Shown: positions 10,801 through 18,346 of the stretch, one piece after another
Position numbering within the stretch: position 1 is the stretch's first letter
How the letters are laid out: the number at the start of each line of letters is the position of its first letter
NCBI GenBank assembly: GCA_047625765.1
Contig: JBLHRE010000010.1
Coordinates: forward strand, 1 to 26,168
From: JBLHRE01 sp047625765
GTDB lineage: Bacteria > Bacteroidota > Bacteroidia > Flavobacteriales > JBLHRE01
Direction of reading: 5' to 3'
Length of the DNA: 26,168 nucleotides
The notes under the pieces: generated by a model
What the model was told of the DNA's origin: nothing
The model's database searches: none
The model's input: only the letters and a program-made list of their open reading frames with translations
Position numbers and translations under genes: made by a program

Positions 10801-13800
10801 CCATCTTTTGACCATACAGTTGAAGTTGGAAGTGGTGATACCTTATCAAAATTAGCAAACAATTACAACATTACCGTTGATCGGTTAGGTGAAATTATTG
10901 AGACCATTGAAGGAATATTTTTATCAATTGTACCAAAAAATCTAATTACGATTCCTTATGTTCCACAATTATCTGTAGCTCAATTGGAGACGGATGTTGT
11001 TAATAACGGACACAGCAACAAAATTGCTGCTATGGTTTCTCGTTTCATGTTACATGGATTACGATTACCTGCACCAACTACCCCAATTAGTACTGAAAAA
11101 TTATATAGCCTATACGATATTACAGGACAACAATTTATCGCGCCGGCTTCTGTACCTGCAGGGAGTCCTTGGAATATTGAATTCACAAATCCAAAAGGAG
11201 ATAATTGGATTAACTTCTTTACGAGTTATGTTATTCAAACCGGTGATAAAGAAGGTGATGTACAGGCTGCTTTCCCAAAAGCAAAAGCACTTAATCCAAA
11301 CTTTAATTGGGGTAATATTGCATCTGAAGTAGGAAGCATCATCTTTACAGATACAGTGACTGGTCTTACAATTCCAATTACAAATGAAACGGTTTCAAAT
11401 GACTATCCATCTACAACATTCAACCCAACATACAATCAACCTACTAAGTTAGCACTTTACAAGGACCAAGGGGTGCATTACTCATTGCAAGGACATTTAC
11501 ACTGGCAAACAGCAATAGCCTTAGCATTTCCAAACCAAACTCCAGCGAATACCCCTACTACCGGAGAACCGAGTTTATGGATATTCCCAACATCGCTTGT
11601 TAGTAAAATTAATAATAGTGCCATTGCTAGTCAAAATTTTGAACTAAAAGCACTCACAGAAAATGCTGTTAGTCCAACTACTCCTGCGGTAGAGTTATAC
11701 ATGTGGGCAACAATAATTGAATTCCAAGTTCGTATTGTTGCTGATCCCAATAAAGCTGGAAGTACCTTACCCAATTCGTATGAAATACTTGGAGCGAGCA
11801 ATACGGATAGAGATCGTTTGCGACAATTATGGGACTATCTATCTCCATTACCGGCTACGGAAACTACTCCTGCAATACATTTGCTTTATCCGCCAAATGC
11901 TACAAGCAAAAACTCTAACGGCTTGATTTCAGATAACATCGAAACAGACAAAACATTCCTGTTAAAAACCAATTTATCGACTGATACTTCTTCAGGTTCA
12001 ATGTCATTGAATACTGCAAAACTTGCTTTATCACAAGTGGCAGTTAGCACAGACCCATATGCCTCTGGCATAAGCGATTCGGTATTATTTATGCAATACC
12101 TTTGGGAGGCTTGCATAACGGGGTCTGGAGGATATTATTTAAATTATGCAAATAAAGATGGAGGCGAAGGAATTCCAAGTAATGCTTTTGATGAAAGCGG
12201 ACAAGCCAATGTCAGAATGGTAGTTGCTCTTGCATCACAAAGCAAAGCAAGTACTCCTTCTAGAAGATTATTTAATTTCAATAATTGTGCAATTATAGGA
12301 GACAATATTGACCCAACTGGCACCAATGTATTTGCACAAGTAGCTGGTGGAGCAGATCAAATTCGAGTTGCTAATGTACCTGCTGGAACGCTTGGTTGGG
12401 AAATGAAACGTACAGAACCGATAGTTTCGGATTGGAAAAATCTTTCACCAGCAACAAAAACCGACTTGTTATACAATCTTGTGGGATATTCCATAAAGGA
12501 AGAAGGAGCATTCAATGCAAGTCACGAAGGGATGCCAATTGGTCCTTTAGAACCTGCTGATATAGCAGGCGGAGACAGCTGGTATTACCACCAAGCTGTT
12601 CCAATATCTAAGTTAGCTAAAACACATGCCTTACCCGTTTGTGAGGCATTACCATTGGCTTCTAACGACCCTTATGCAGGAATTCATTTAGATGGCTCTA
12701 ATAAGCTTGAAAAAGCGACTTTCCAATTCTCATTCCATGATGTACTTGGAAATAAGATAGCACCTTCAACACCCATTCAAAACCAAGCCTTCGAAGTAGG
12801 GTACTTTGATGAAGTTATAGGTTTAGCGCAATGGCCGGGCTTATCTGCACATTATGAAATTACTGGTGTTGCTGGATCACCGCAATTAGACCTGGACTTG
12901 AACTTTGAAGTTACCAACTATGTTCCTGGACCTGGATTACAATACGACAAAGCCATTTATAATGCTAGTGCTCATATTGTTCGTTATCAGCAAATTTATT
13001 ACCAAATCAATCAATCTGATGTCTCCTTTCAATTAAGCACTTCTCTTCAACAGATTAGTAAGAAAGATGCCATTTTTAATTTAAATAAAGGAACTATTAT
13101 TGGTTTTGTAAATTCGGTTTATTCCTTCCTAGCCAGCGTGCAGCAAATGACTGGGGCAACTCATGAAATTGTCGATAATGGCACTCAAAGTACATCAGAA
13201 ACACTTGCAGATATTTCCGCAGGTTATTCTGTCTCACTCGATGATTTAGGAACAGCAAATACCGATAAATTGGCTGTTAATATATTTAAAAATAGGGTTC
13301 AGATACCATATTACTTTGTAGTTGGTCAGGGACAAACACTTAATGCAATCGTTACAGAGTCAAACAAATTAAGTCCAGCTAGCCCAATTACTGCTTTGAG
13401 CATTGTAAATGGAAATACAAACACACAACTCAAACCAAAAGTAGAACTGTCATTTCCTGAGAGAAGTGCTACTATTAACACAACTCTAGAAGAAGCTACA
13501 TCCAATACCTTGCTTAAAATCGCGACAAGTGAGCATATTTCAGTAGCGCAATTGGCAACTTACAATGCAAGTCCTACAAAAAGTATTATATCTGAAGGCA
13601 TTCAATTAAGCCTTGTAGAGTTGTCCTATACAACTGTAGCAGATGACTCTTTTGAGAATATTACGACTCAATTTAATACTATGGGCAGTAGCTTCAAAGT
13701 TGGAACTGTAGATCCTTATACCATTGCTGATGTAGCTGTTGCAAATGAAAATGTTCCAAATTTAATTGTAGAGAACGCCGATATCAATATCAACAGCTTT

Positions 13801-16800
13801 TTGGTAAGTACCGGTGATACATTTGCTAAGATTTCAAAACTATATAGCACTTATACGGCATCGGCTTTTATAGGAATAACTTCTAATTTATTGATTAAAG
13901 GAGTCTTCCTAAGTTCAAATGCTCTGTATTTATTCAAAAAACCACAAACGCCATTCACCGATGACACCATGTCGATCATTGCAAGCACCTATGGTATAAC
14001 AGTTAATCAGTTATTTGCGCACAATGAAGACACACAATTAAGTCTGACAAATCATAATCCTGCGGGAGAACCAGTATCCAATACTTTAAATATTCCAGGA
14101 TTGGTTGATATAGGTCAATCTCTTGGTAAAACTAATTATGTACCATACGCAGTTCAAAGTACTGACACATTTGGAGCCATTGCCAGTCGATTCTTCACAA
14201 CAGCCGACCCTGCATATTCATTGGCTCAATTAAATCAATATGTAAGTTGGTTATTTGCAGACAATCAACCAATCAAGGTTGGGGCCAATGCAGTAAACAC
14301 ACAATTAGGTGATTCAATGCAATCGATAATTAAACGTTTCAAGACGACTCATTCACAAACTGTTACACTTCAAGAACTAAGTGATACCATTAAAGGTTCA
14401 ACGAATATTTTAGCTATAAATGCATTCTTGGCAGCTACTCTGCCTTCTAATGGCGCACCGAAATCAGGCACTTCGGGGGCACCTTCTAAAAACAACCTAA
14501 GTCATTTAAAATCTGATTACAATGTAAGCGTAGAAGATTTGGCTGTATGCAATGGTGCTTTACAAAATTTCCTAAACACAAGCGGATCTGTTAAAGTAGT
14601 ACGAGTGGTGAATGGCACTCCGACGGATATAACTATTCTTTTAGGAAAACACGATACTTTTAATACGCTTGTTTCACGTTTTAAAATTGAGAAAAATGTT
14701 GAAACAACTGTTCAAGAAATTGCAATAACTAATGAAACTGCTTATATACTTCACCCGAACAGTTCATTTATTTTGCCACCACATGAACCTCAAACGACTA
14801 ATGAGTTTCCTGCAAACTACCCTTCTACTCCGACTTATCCAGATACCCTTTTTGAAATAAAAGTGTATTTTAAAATCTTGCGAAATACCGATGGAGAAGA
14901 CCGAACAGATCCAAGTTTCGTGAATGAAGAATCTGTAAAATTCAGTCAAAATGCTATTGCCCCATTATCGCAAAAAAATACTTCCGGACAATTAACCCTC
15001 ACAAAATTTGCGGAGAATTTAGAGCTTGCTTTTGCAAACACTTTGAAAGTTGGAATTGGGAAGAAAGATGATTTATCTGAAGGACAAAAGTCTTCAAAAC
15101 ATTTATGGGCAGTGTATTTTGGAGCTCAGGGAATTAGTAAAGTAGAAATCCAGAGTGATACCCCAAACTATTTTGCAATAAAACCATTAGCCCGTCAATT
15201 AATTACACGGAATGAGGTTGAAATTAAGGCATATAACAAAGGCCTACTAGGTGCTTCTAAAAAACAGAATTTCAAATCTATTGACCTTGAAGCTTGGGCA
15301 AATCAATTTCTCGCATCTGTAGATTTATTTTTAAGTGCCCCATATTCCGTACCAGCATATAAACTGGAAGGAACAGATTTTGGGAACCCTAGTCAAAAGT
15401 TAAAAGGTGGATACCAGAGAGTCGTCGCAGCAAAACAACTATTGGCCAACTCGATATCTCAAGGGCTTGACTATGTTCTCGCTGGTAATATAGATCAAAC
15501 CAAATTGGATTTGGCTCAAGAATCCTTGAAAGAGCAACTTTTGGTTAACCTTTCAAATGCATTTGGAACAGACGCATTATTGCAATATGATGTTGATGTT
15601 CAAGCTTCCTACCCTAATGCTGGTTCAAGCTTTATTGCTCCCAGACTAAATGGGAAACCAGTAAATCGTATATGCCGAACTGGTACTGCTGATTCTATCG
15701 CTACGATAGCCACTAGCTTAAATATAACTCAGATATACCTCGCAACACAAATTAAATACTTTACAGGGATACTAAATACAGGCTTAGAGGTTACTTTCAA
15801 CGGGACCAAGCACGAATTGCTAAGTTCTGATACACTTGGATTATTGGTTCTGTTTTATACTACCGATCTGGCTGCTTTAATTGCTGGATTAACTTGGGCC
15901 AACCCTACACAACAAGGACTCTTTGCAGCTAATACGGTCATCAATATTACTGGTGTCCAATTAACTACAAACGGCAAGACATTTGAACAAGCATCAGAGT
16001 TCTTTAATGCCAGCGTAAATAGCATAGCTCAAGCCAATTCATCTTTTGATGGTATCTTTAAATTGGGAGTAAATATTCCTTACCAATCAAGAATCCCTAT
16101 TAAGGTTGATGCTAGCAATAACAGTCTGGATAAAATGGCAACTGCCTTTGGTACTCCTGTAATAACAGCAGAAGACTTAGCTGGTGCGATTCGAGATACA
16201 GCGGATCTACTAAATCCGACCTTTATATTCCACGCTGTCCAACTCATGGCAGATTACAATATTACAACAGGTAAAACGGCTCTAAAAAATGGTATGAACC
16301 ATGTCAGTTTCTTGTTGAGTGTTCAAGCAGAACGAGAACACCGTAATGTTTTGATGGGTTTAAACTATGTTGTAAATGAAATTGAGTACGACATAGCAAA
16401 CCTTACTGATATTAAAGGCTATCAAGCTTCTGACTGGTTAACATTTTTGATTCCTATTGGTTCGAGTGATAATAAACCAAGTATATTTGAAACCAATTTA
16501 GGTCAACCCGAAGTGCCTATTCCTCTTCGTACTTATCCAGCAATGCCCGCTATAACAGCTCAGAATAATTTACCAGCAGTAGCAGACGGAGATTTGCCTA
16601 AAACCTTCCCTGAGAATGTAAAAAAGGCAAGAGAGTGGAAATTCAATTTCAACTATGTCCATACTGAAGCACAACAAGATACTAGTTATATAAGCGTATT
16701 CTTTAATCGAATTTCAGATACAGAGAGTTTTGATCACATAAACTCTGGTATTTCTGGTAATGCTGGAACTCAATTTTTTGATGCCTTAGCACAATTTATT

Positions 16801-17820
16801 GCTGTTCTTCCAAACCTTGAAACAGATTTATCTAGTCTTCTAGCAAATGGTGGCAATACTTCTGAACAGGCAGCTGCTATTAACATTTTTGCAGAATTAG
16901 TAACAGAAGTGGCCACAAAATGGACCTTCTCATTAAATACCGGAACAAACCCAGCACCTACTGAAGGTTCATACGAATATAGCCTGGAAAGCACTGTGAA
17001 AAAGGGGGGTTATAAGAAACAACCTACTGAATTGTATGATACCATTATTCTGAAGCAGCAACAACCTGCTATTAGTCCAAGTGGAGATTACCCTACCATA
17101 TATTGGATGGATACTTCTGTAACGCCACCAATTGCAAATAAATTAGCAGCTGCAATTGGGACGAAAGAGTGTATTTACACCTATGAACAAGATGTTCCGG
17201 CATTTCAAACCATTGAACACCAGATTGAATTTGATCAGTTAAATGTTCTTGTAAATCAAAATGCTTTGGGTGGCGCCTTTATAAGACGAAATGAGCGCTT
17301 AGTTGACACCCCAACAAGTACTTCTTTCATCTACCAAACGCCGGAAGTTGTATACAATCAGATCTTAGTACCTTATCTACTCCATAATCAGGAAATACCA
17401 TTTAAGAATAGTACTGAACCCATAAATCCAGAATGTATCGGAAAAACAGGTTTGGAACAAGCGCTTTGTAATCTATTTGCAGAATTGCTGGACGACAAGA
17501 CCAAGACTCCAAACATTAAGGTTGCAGCAATGTATGGCTATGAATTGGTGGCAGTGCCTAAAGGTGGAAGCCAGCCTCTACCAGCTGGAGCACTTGAAGC
17601 TATTATCAGTTTATTGCCTATTACCTTTAGACCATTGGTAAAAATAAGTGATACGGTTATTTCGAATCTTGCAACAAGTGTAAATACTTGGGAATCTAAT
17701 AAACCTATTTCAAAAAACGGAGGAAGCTATGTGTTCGACTTATGTATCTTCTCTACTTTAGATACAAAAAAAATACAACCGATTTTGGAGCTTAAAAAGC
17801 TAGTTTACAAAATAAATTAA
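4828..17820 (+). CDS. Giant 4330-residue protein with N-terminal repeats, DUF6603-like region and many LysM-like modules
   Basis: Translation starts at GTG 4828, 12 bases after the previous stop; no better start is evident. No signal peptide or transmembrane anchor is visible at the N-terminus. From N to C, by eye: residues ~60-720 hold about four ~130-residue beta-rich repeats; ~720-1285 is a beta-rich region resembling DUF6603 (GYGGLYF, a Gly/Leu-rich LGLGLSLGLGKD, then hydrophobic strands ending HFSFSLELHEKFTIG). Residues ~1290-1400 are a low-complexity, basic, Met-rich linker. Residues ~1676-2188 are LysM-like modules (e.g. HEVQIGETLHAIAKHFSMT, VGSGDTLSKLANNYNIT), ~2193-2775 an unrecognised domain, ~2775-3316 more LysM-like modules, ~3335-3612 another unrecognised domain, ~3613-3880 further LysM-like modules, and ~3910-4330 an unrecognised C-terminal domain. 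LysM modules usually bind N-acetylglucosamine glycans or scaffold phage-tail-like machines; which applies here is unknown. The LysM calls are firm, the DUF6603 call moderate. Confidence 0.85.
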   Translation: MTATLDPILQALLTRLVNAHSQPPTDELVLDKNTIGAVGTELITLIKSNLLVETITLKGAGISITSDADTQTITVDNGTNGYATQPILRVAVPEIVAIFGIDNAKLTLLMTITVDTGWSPSLTFPNLYSQTYFENINLINNSANPVQFILDSQEKKDAQGNVIEEPELDLRAKMILSGFPTDAIMQLVSATASPIQTQGRMVANSTKEELGIVASIDSFSLPLPIISKLQFNNPTYMTYGSFEAISYPPAKEVYLRVMANVTLAGNILPLAVQMPSTMRGWLVMLIPGKTVPLSNLLGFLGAFISLDLASYLPEKIKILNVFELQQFILELNTDLNDIQKFRIGMGTNSAQSGQSLWKILPGVLELKDLGFNMTISKDSSGSGYNTIGTVVGSIDIGNTLTSKVQITLPPSAGNWIFTIASIGILPNLIDLTRFIGGKQLADLLPAALGKLTSFELYELTLTYNPSKNALTQFFLSFGSTESWVIIQNQLVIKYVFMAMTIDNPLGASSGPYGKFGGLLELGTTEIQVAVARSDSSAPWELTVTSDSLALPTLGDLTALVSANLSNLLPSGLQSLYFSLDDLLIAADITNKQLKQVNLTIAVRPQQTGKEVPTWVIIPNVLEVKKASVTYNMSRLDDTPQSVVIIYGGLVVVGIQVGISATRSTNGDWDFAGQMAEGESVDVIEMVTQFLEIDSAYKPPSLKIQDVAVTFGLRSAPKKTPYSLAGAIKGNWDMSPVDGINLSMEASAFFQQNEDGTREGNLTGTFKIGDFKVAASYQFNTISTTYGFLIAYKALELSATLTNKPNAKTPSQKDKILTVHFPDLSLGDMLDYLVNIANPRVTVKLSSPWDILYDINFKNLVLTVNMTTGEVDLDYKIDLQLVFAYIDTIGLAYVKENGKGKVKFRITGRFLDQEFTSDDPLTWDAIDDDPPAVPGKESAFLKLRYLGLGQHVAIDKPGEFNSVEEVIDSLRQNMLPVEGDENPLAKAHGLKFDENSHWLFGLDMTVIGTVRLAIVFNDPNLYGLLLELSGERAGALGGLKFEILYVKITDDIGVFKIELRVPDAFRQLEFGEVSITLPVIKLEIYTNGNFKVDLGFPHHAVFTDSFCVQVFPFIGYGGLYFAYLNGATSKRVPQISNGTFDPVIELGLGLSLGLGKDIEKGPLKAGLTLTVIGIMEGALAWFNPDDKSLPAPMYYWMQGTVAIVGKLWGKVDFVVISVDISVIAYASVTVTIEAYQPILIEMKVGVEVKASIKVLFIRIHFSFSLELHEKFTIGHATTPPWTIGQRSNSGGLTTVTQAPLLASSSIAPMTFASAEFIEVAAPKTTSNPKLRMQESPVKFRKKGHHVARKKMMRTAMIMATQAPLHSKSTSKNARKMGMATAVVVSPSMSWNTALTFPSKQDVNINMMPTFSVADPSTLLNGAGTNPVTVSGMSLYLDNSIPVNATSAEEAKVVSIDHSSRATSADDTAFNILVRGMLGYVMQSFTRASMTSISISDLELIKTLLSSSDAEHNGFSYLNVTEFISNNYKLEIIGTPAQSFPGVTPAITANGPSETSGTIFPMIPELSMGTPDISPAISFLDNTSADDAYEQAITAYFNQLSIDATANVAVNPLSQQNGTSPPIDTESVAQFVFRDYFMMIAKSAIQEGIDLMTSYSYPFETSDSLWSIANNKTLFPRVEIQHEVQIGETLHAIAKHFSMTDAEISLLNPGVPLNTPLVPPKTINVTFGVTVDSIALANKDIALVESIKLTLDDIYYQVKSQDTLTEIATPYDQQTAVTVGTLPANANNIELLQDGQLFTIAQVANPTKFTYKIQIGDHIDFIAAWFMVRNDIMGSVEQNRLNWYRQTIADLTPEISFDQNPNLDPSAALPLGTVVNIPISYNDSTPSTVTPYTSKSGDLITEIAGYFALTQDTTPPADFTKFITDIKAINPQITNWTTLKPDDPLFIPKLDHKLTGTDTINRLASLFGVPANDLVGVNSTNPNILTPLAVVTIPSFDHTVEVGSGDTLSKLANNYNITVDRLGEIIETIEGIFLSIVPKNLITIPYVPQLSVAQLETDVVNNGHSNKIAAMVSRFMLHGLRLPAPTTPISTEKLYSLYDITGQQFIAPASVPAGSPWNIEFTNPKGDNWINFFTSYVIQTGDKEGDVQAAFPKAKALNPNFNWGNIASEVGSIIFTDTVTGLTIPITNETVSNDYPSTTFNPTYNQPTKLALYKDQGVHYSLQGHLHWQTAIALAFPNQTPANTPTTGEPSLWIFPTSLVSKINNSAIASQNFELKALTENAVSPTTPAVELYMWATIIEFQVRIVADPNKAGSTLPNSYEILGASNTDRDRLRQLWDYLSPLPATETTPAIHLLYPPNATSKNSNGLISDNIETDKTFLLKTNLSTDTSSGSMSLNTAKLALSQVAVSTDPYASGISDSVLFMQYLWEACITGSGGYYLNYANKDGGEGIPSNAFDESGQANVRMVVALASQSKASTPSRRLFNFNNCAIIGDNIDPTGTNVFAQVAGGADQIRVANVPAGTLGWEMKRTEPIVSDWKNLSPATKTDLLYNLVGYSIKEEGAFNASHEGMPIGPLEPADIAGGDSWYYHQAVPISKLAKTHALPVCEALPLASNDPYAGIHLDGSNKLEKATFQFSFHDVLGNKIAPSTPIQNQAFEVGYFDEVIGLAQWPGLSAHYEITGVAGSPQLDLDLNFEVTNYVPGPGLQYDKAIYNASAHIVRYQQIYYQINQSDVSFQLSTSLQQISKKDAIFNLNKGTIIGFVNSVYSFLASVQQMTGATHEIVDNGTQSTSETLADISAGYSVSLDDLGTANTDKLAVNIFKNRVQIPYYFVVGQGQTLNAIVTESNKLSPASPITALSIVNGNTNTQLKPKVELSFPERSATINTTLEEATSNTLLKIATSEHISVAQLATYNASPTKSIISEGIQLSLVELSYTTVADDSFENITTQFNTMGSSFKVGTVDPYTIADVAVANENVPNLIVENADININSFLVSTGDTFAKISKLYSTYTASAFIGITSNLLIKGVFLSSNALYLFKKPQTPFTDDTMSIIASTYGITVNQLFAHNEDTQLSLTNHNPAGEPVSNTLNIPGLVDIGQSLGKTNYVPYAVQSTDTFGAIASRFFTTADPAYSLAQLNQYVSWLFADNQPIKVGANAVNTQLGDSMQSIIKRFKTTHSQTVTLQELSDTIKGSTNILAINAFLAATLPSNGAPKSGTSGAPSKNNLSHLKSDYNVSVEDLAVCNGALQNFLNTSGSVKVVRVVNGTPTDITILLGKHDTFNTLVSRFKIEKNVETTVQEIAITNETAYILHPNSSFILPPHEPQTTNEFPANYPSTPTYPDTLFEIKVYFKILRNTDGEDRTDPSFVNEESVKFSQNAIAPLSQKNTSGQLTLTKFAENLELAFANTLKVGIGKKDDLSEGQKSSKHLWAVYFGAQGISKVEIQSDTPNYFAIKPLARQLITRNEVEIKAYNKGLLGASKKQNFKSIDLEAWANQFLASVDLFLSAPYSVPAYKLEGTDFGNPSQKLKGGYQRVVAAKQLLANSISQGLDYVLAGNIDQTKLDLAQESLKEQLLVNLSNAFGTDALLQYDVDVQASYPNAGSSFIAPRLNGKPVNRICRTGTADSIATIATSLNITQIYLATQIKYFTGILNTGLEVTFNGTKHELLSSDTLGLLVLFYTTDLAALIAGLTWANPTQQGLFAANTVINITGVQLTTNGKTFEQASEFFNASVNSIAQANSSFDGIFKLGVNIPYQSRIPIKVDASNNSLDKMATAFGTPVITAEDLAGAIRDTADLLNPTFIFHAVQLMADYNITTGKTALKNGMNHVSFLLSVQAEREHRNVLMGLNYVVNEIEYDIANLTDIKGYQASDWLTFLIPIGSSDNKPSIFETNLGQPEVPIPLRTYPAMPAITAQNNLPAVADGDLPKTFPENVKKAREWKFNFNYVHTEAQQDTSYISVFFNRISDTESFDHINSGISGNAGTQFFDALAQFIAVLPNLETDLSSLLANGGNTSEQAAAINIFAELVTEVATKWTFSLNTGTNPAPTEGSYEYSLESTVKKGGYKKQPTELYDTIILKQQQPAISPSGDYPTIYWMDTSVTPPIANKLAAAIGTKECIYTYEQDVPAFQTIEHQIEFDQLNVLVNQNALGGAFIRRNERLVDTPTSTSFIYQTPEVVYNQILVPYLLHNQEIPFKNSTEPINPECIGKTGLEQALCNLFAELLDDKTKTPNIKVAAMYGYELVAVPKGGSQPLPAGALEAIISLLPITFRPLVKISDTVISNLATSVNTWESNKPISKNGGSYVFDLCIFSTLDTKKIQPILELKKLVYKIN

Positions 17821-17883
17821 TGATTGGGCGATACAAATCAAAAGTATCTGTCGCATGTGCTGATTTACTTCCTAGATAATACA
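17821..17883. other. Gap after the giant gene with a weak hairpin
   Basis: No gene is seen. GATAC at 17830-17834 can pair with GTATC at 17844-17848 across a nine-base loop, and GCGA (17828) could extend it with TCGC (17851) through a bulge. No T-run follows, so a rho-independent terminator for the long operon is not supported here. Confidence 0.3.
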
Positions 17884-18226
17884 AGACCGTTGCAAGGAAA
17901 CACCTAATAAAAAGCACAAAAATAACACGTAATTATTTACATTAACACTTGATTATAGGCGTATTAAGTTGTAAATTTAATGTATGAAAATACAAAAACC
18001 ACCAACTTTAGCCGATATCATTTGTGATTTACGAGCAAGAAAAATTAAAAAGACATTTTTCACTCAAATAAACACCCTTATCGATTGGGAGACGATCTCT
18101 TTTCTAATAAATAAAGACTATTCAAAAGGAAAAAGTGCCACTGGCAAGCCTTCTTATGATGGGTTATTGCTTTTTAAAATGTGTCTTTTACAAAGTTGGT
18201 ATGGATTAAGCGATTATGAAGCTTGA
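17884..18226 (+). pseudogene. IS5-type transposase remnant (N-terminal ~80 codons)
   Basis: The frame from ATG 17984 to TGA 18226 encodes 80 residues that look like the amino end of an IS5-family transposase: a FFTQINTLIDW segment followed by GKPSYDGLLLFKMCLLQSWYGLSDYEA, the conserved N-terminal block of that group. Full proteins of the family are usually around 300 residues or more, so the catalytic DDE part is entirely missing. The match stops right at DYEA, where other members continue, so the element was cut by a deletion or by insertion of the DNA to the right. About 100 bases upstream, AGACCGTTGCAAGG at 17884-17897 resembles the inverted-repeat end I remember for Bacteroidota IS5 elements; this left-end call is tentative. 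No matching right end was found nearby. The remnant sits at the change between the two gene blocks of the window. Confidence 0.7.
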
Positions 18227-18346
18227 ATTCAATAACTTAACGCAACAAATCTAAATTAATAGATTTGTAAAATGGAATTAAAAAAACCTTTAACGGTCTA
18301 AATTAAACCTAAAAAAGGTCAAACTATATCAGTATAAAACAAACTT
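18227..18346 (+). promoter_or_regulatory. Probable control region of the defence operon, with an 8-bp inverted repeat
   Basis: This 120-base gap precedes the first defence gene. It contains a perfect inverted repeat, ACAAATCT at 18245-18252 and AGATTTGT at 18261-18268, with an eight-base A/T loop. The right arm overlaps TAGATTTG at 18259-18266, which fits the TAnnTTTG -7 consensus of Bacteroidota promoters. I see no good -33 TTTG element at the right distance. A second short ACCT/AGGT palindrome lies at 18307-18319. An operator overlapping the promoter is a reasonable reading, but transcription-factor binding is inferred only from symmetry and position. Confidence 0.35.

Noticed and set aside
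17821..17860. Rho-independent terminator after the giant gene
   Set aside because: The possible stem is short, partly bulged, and lacks a following T-run.
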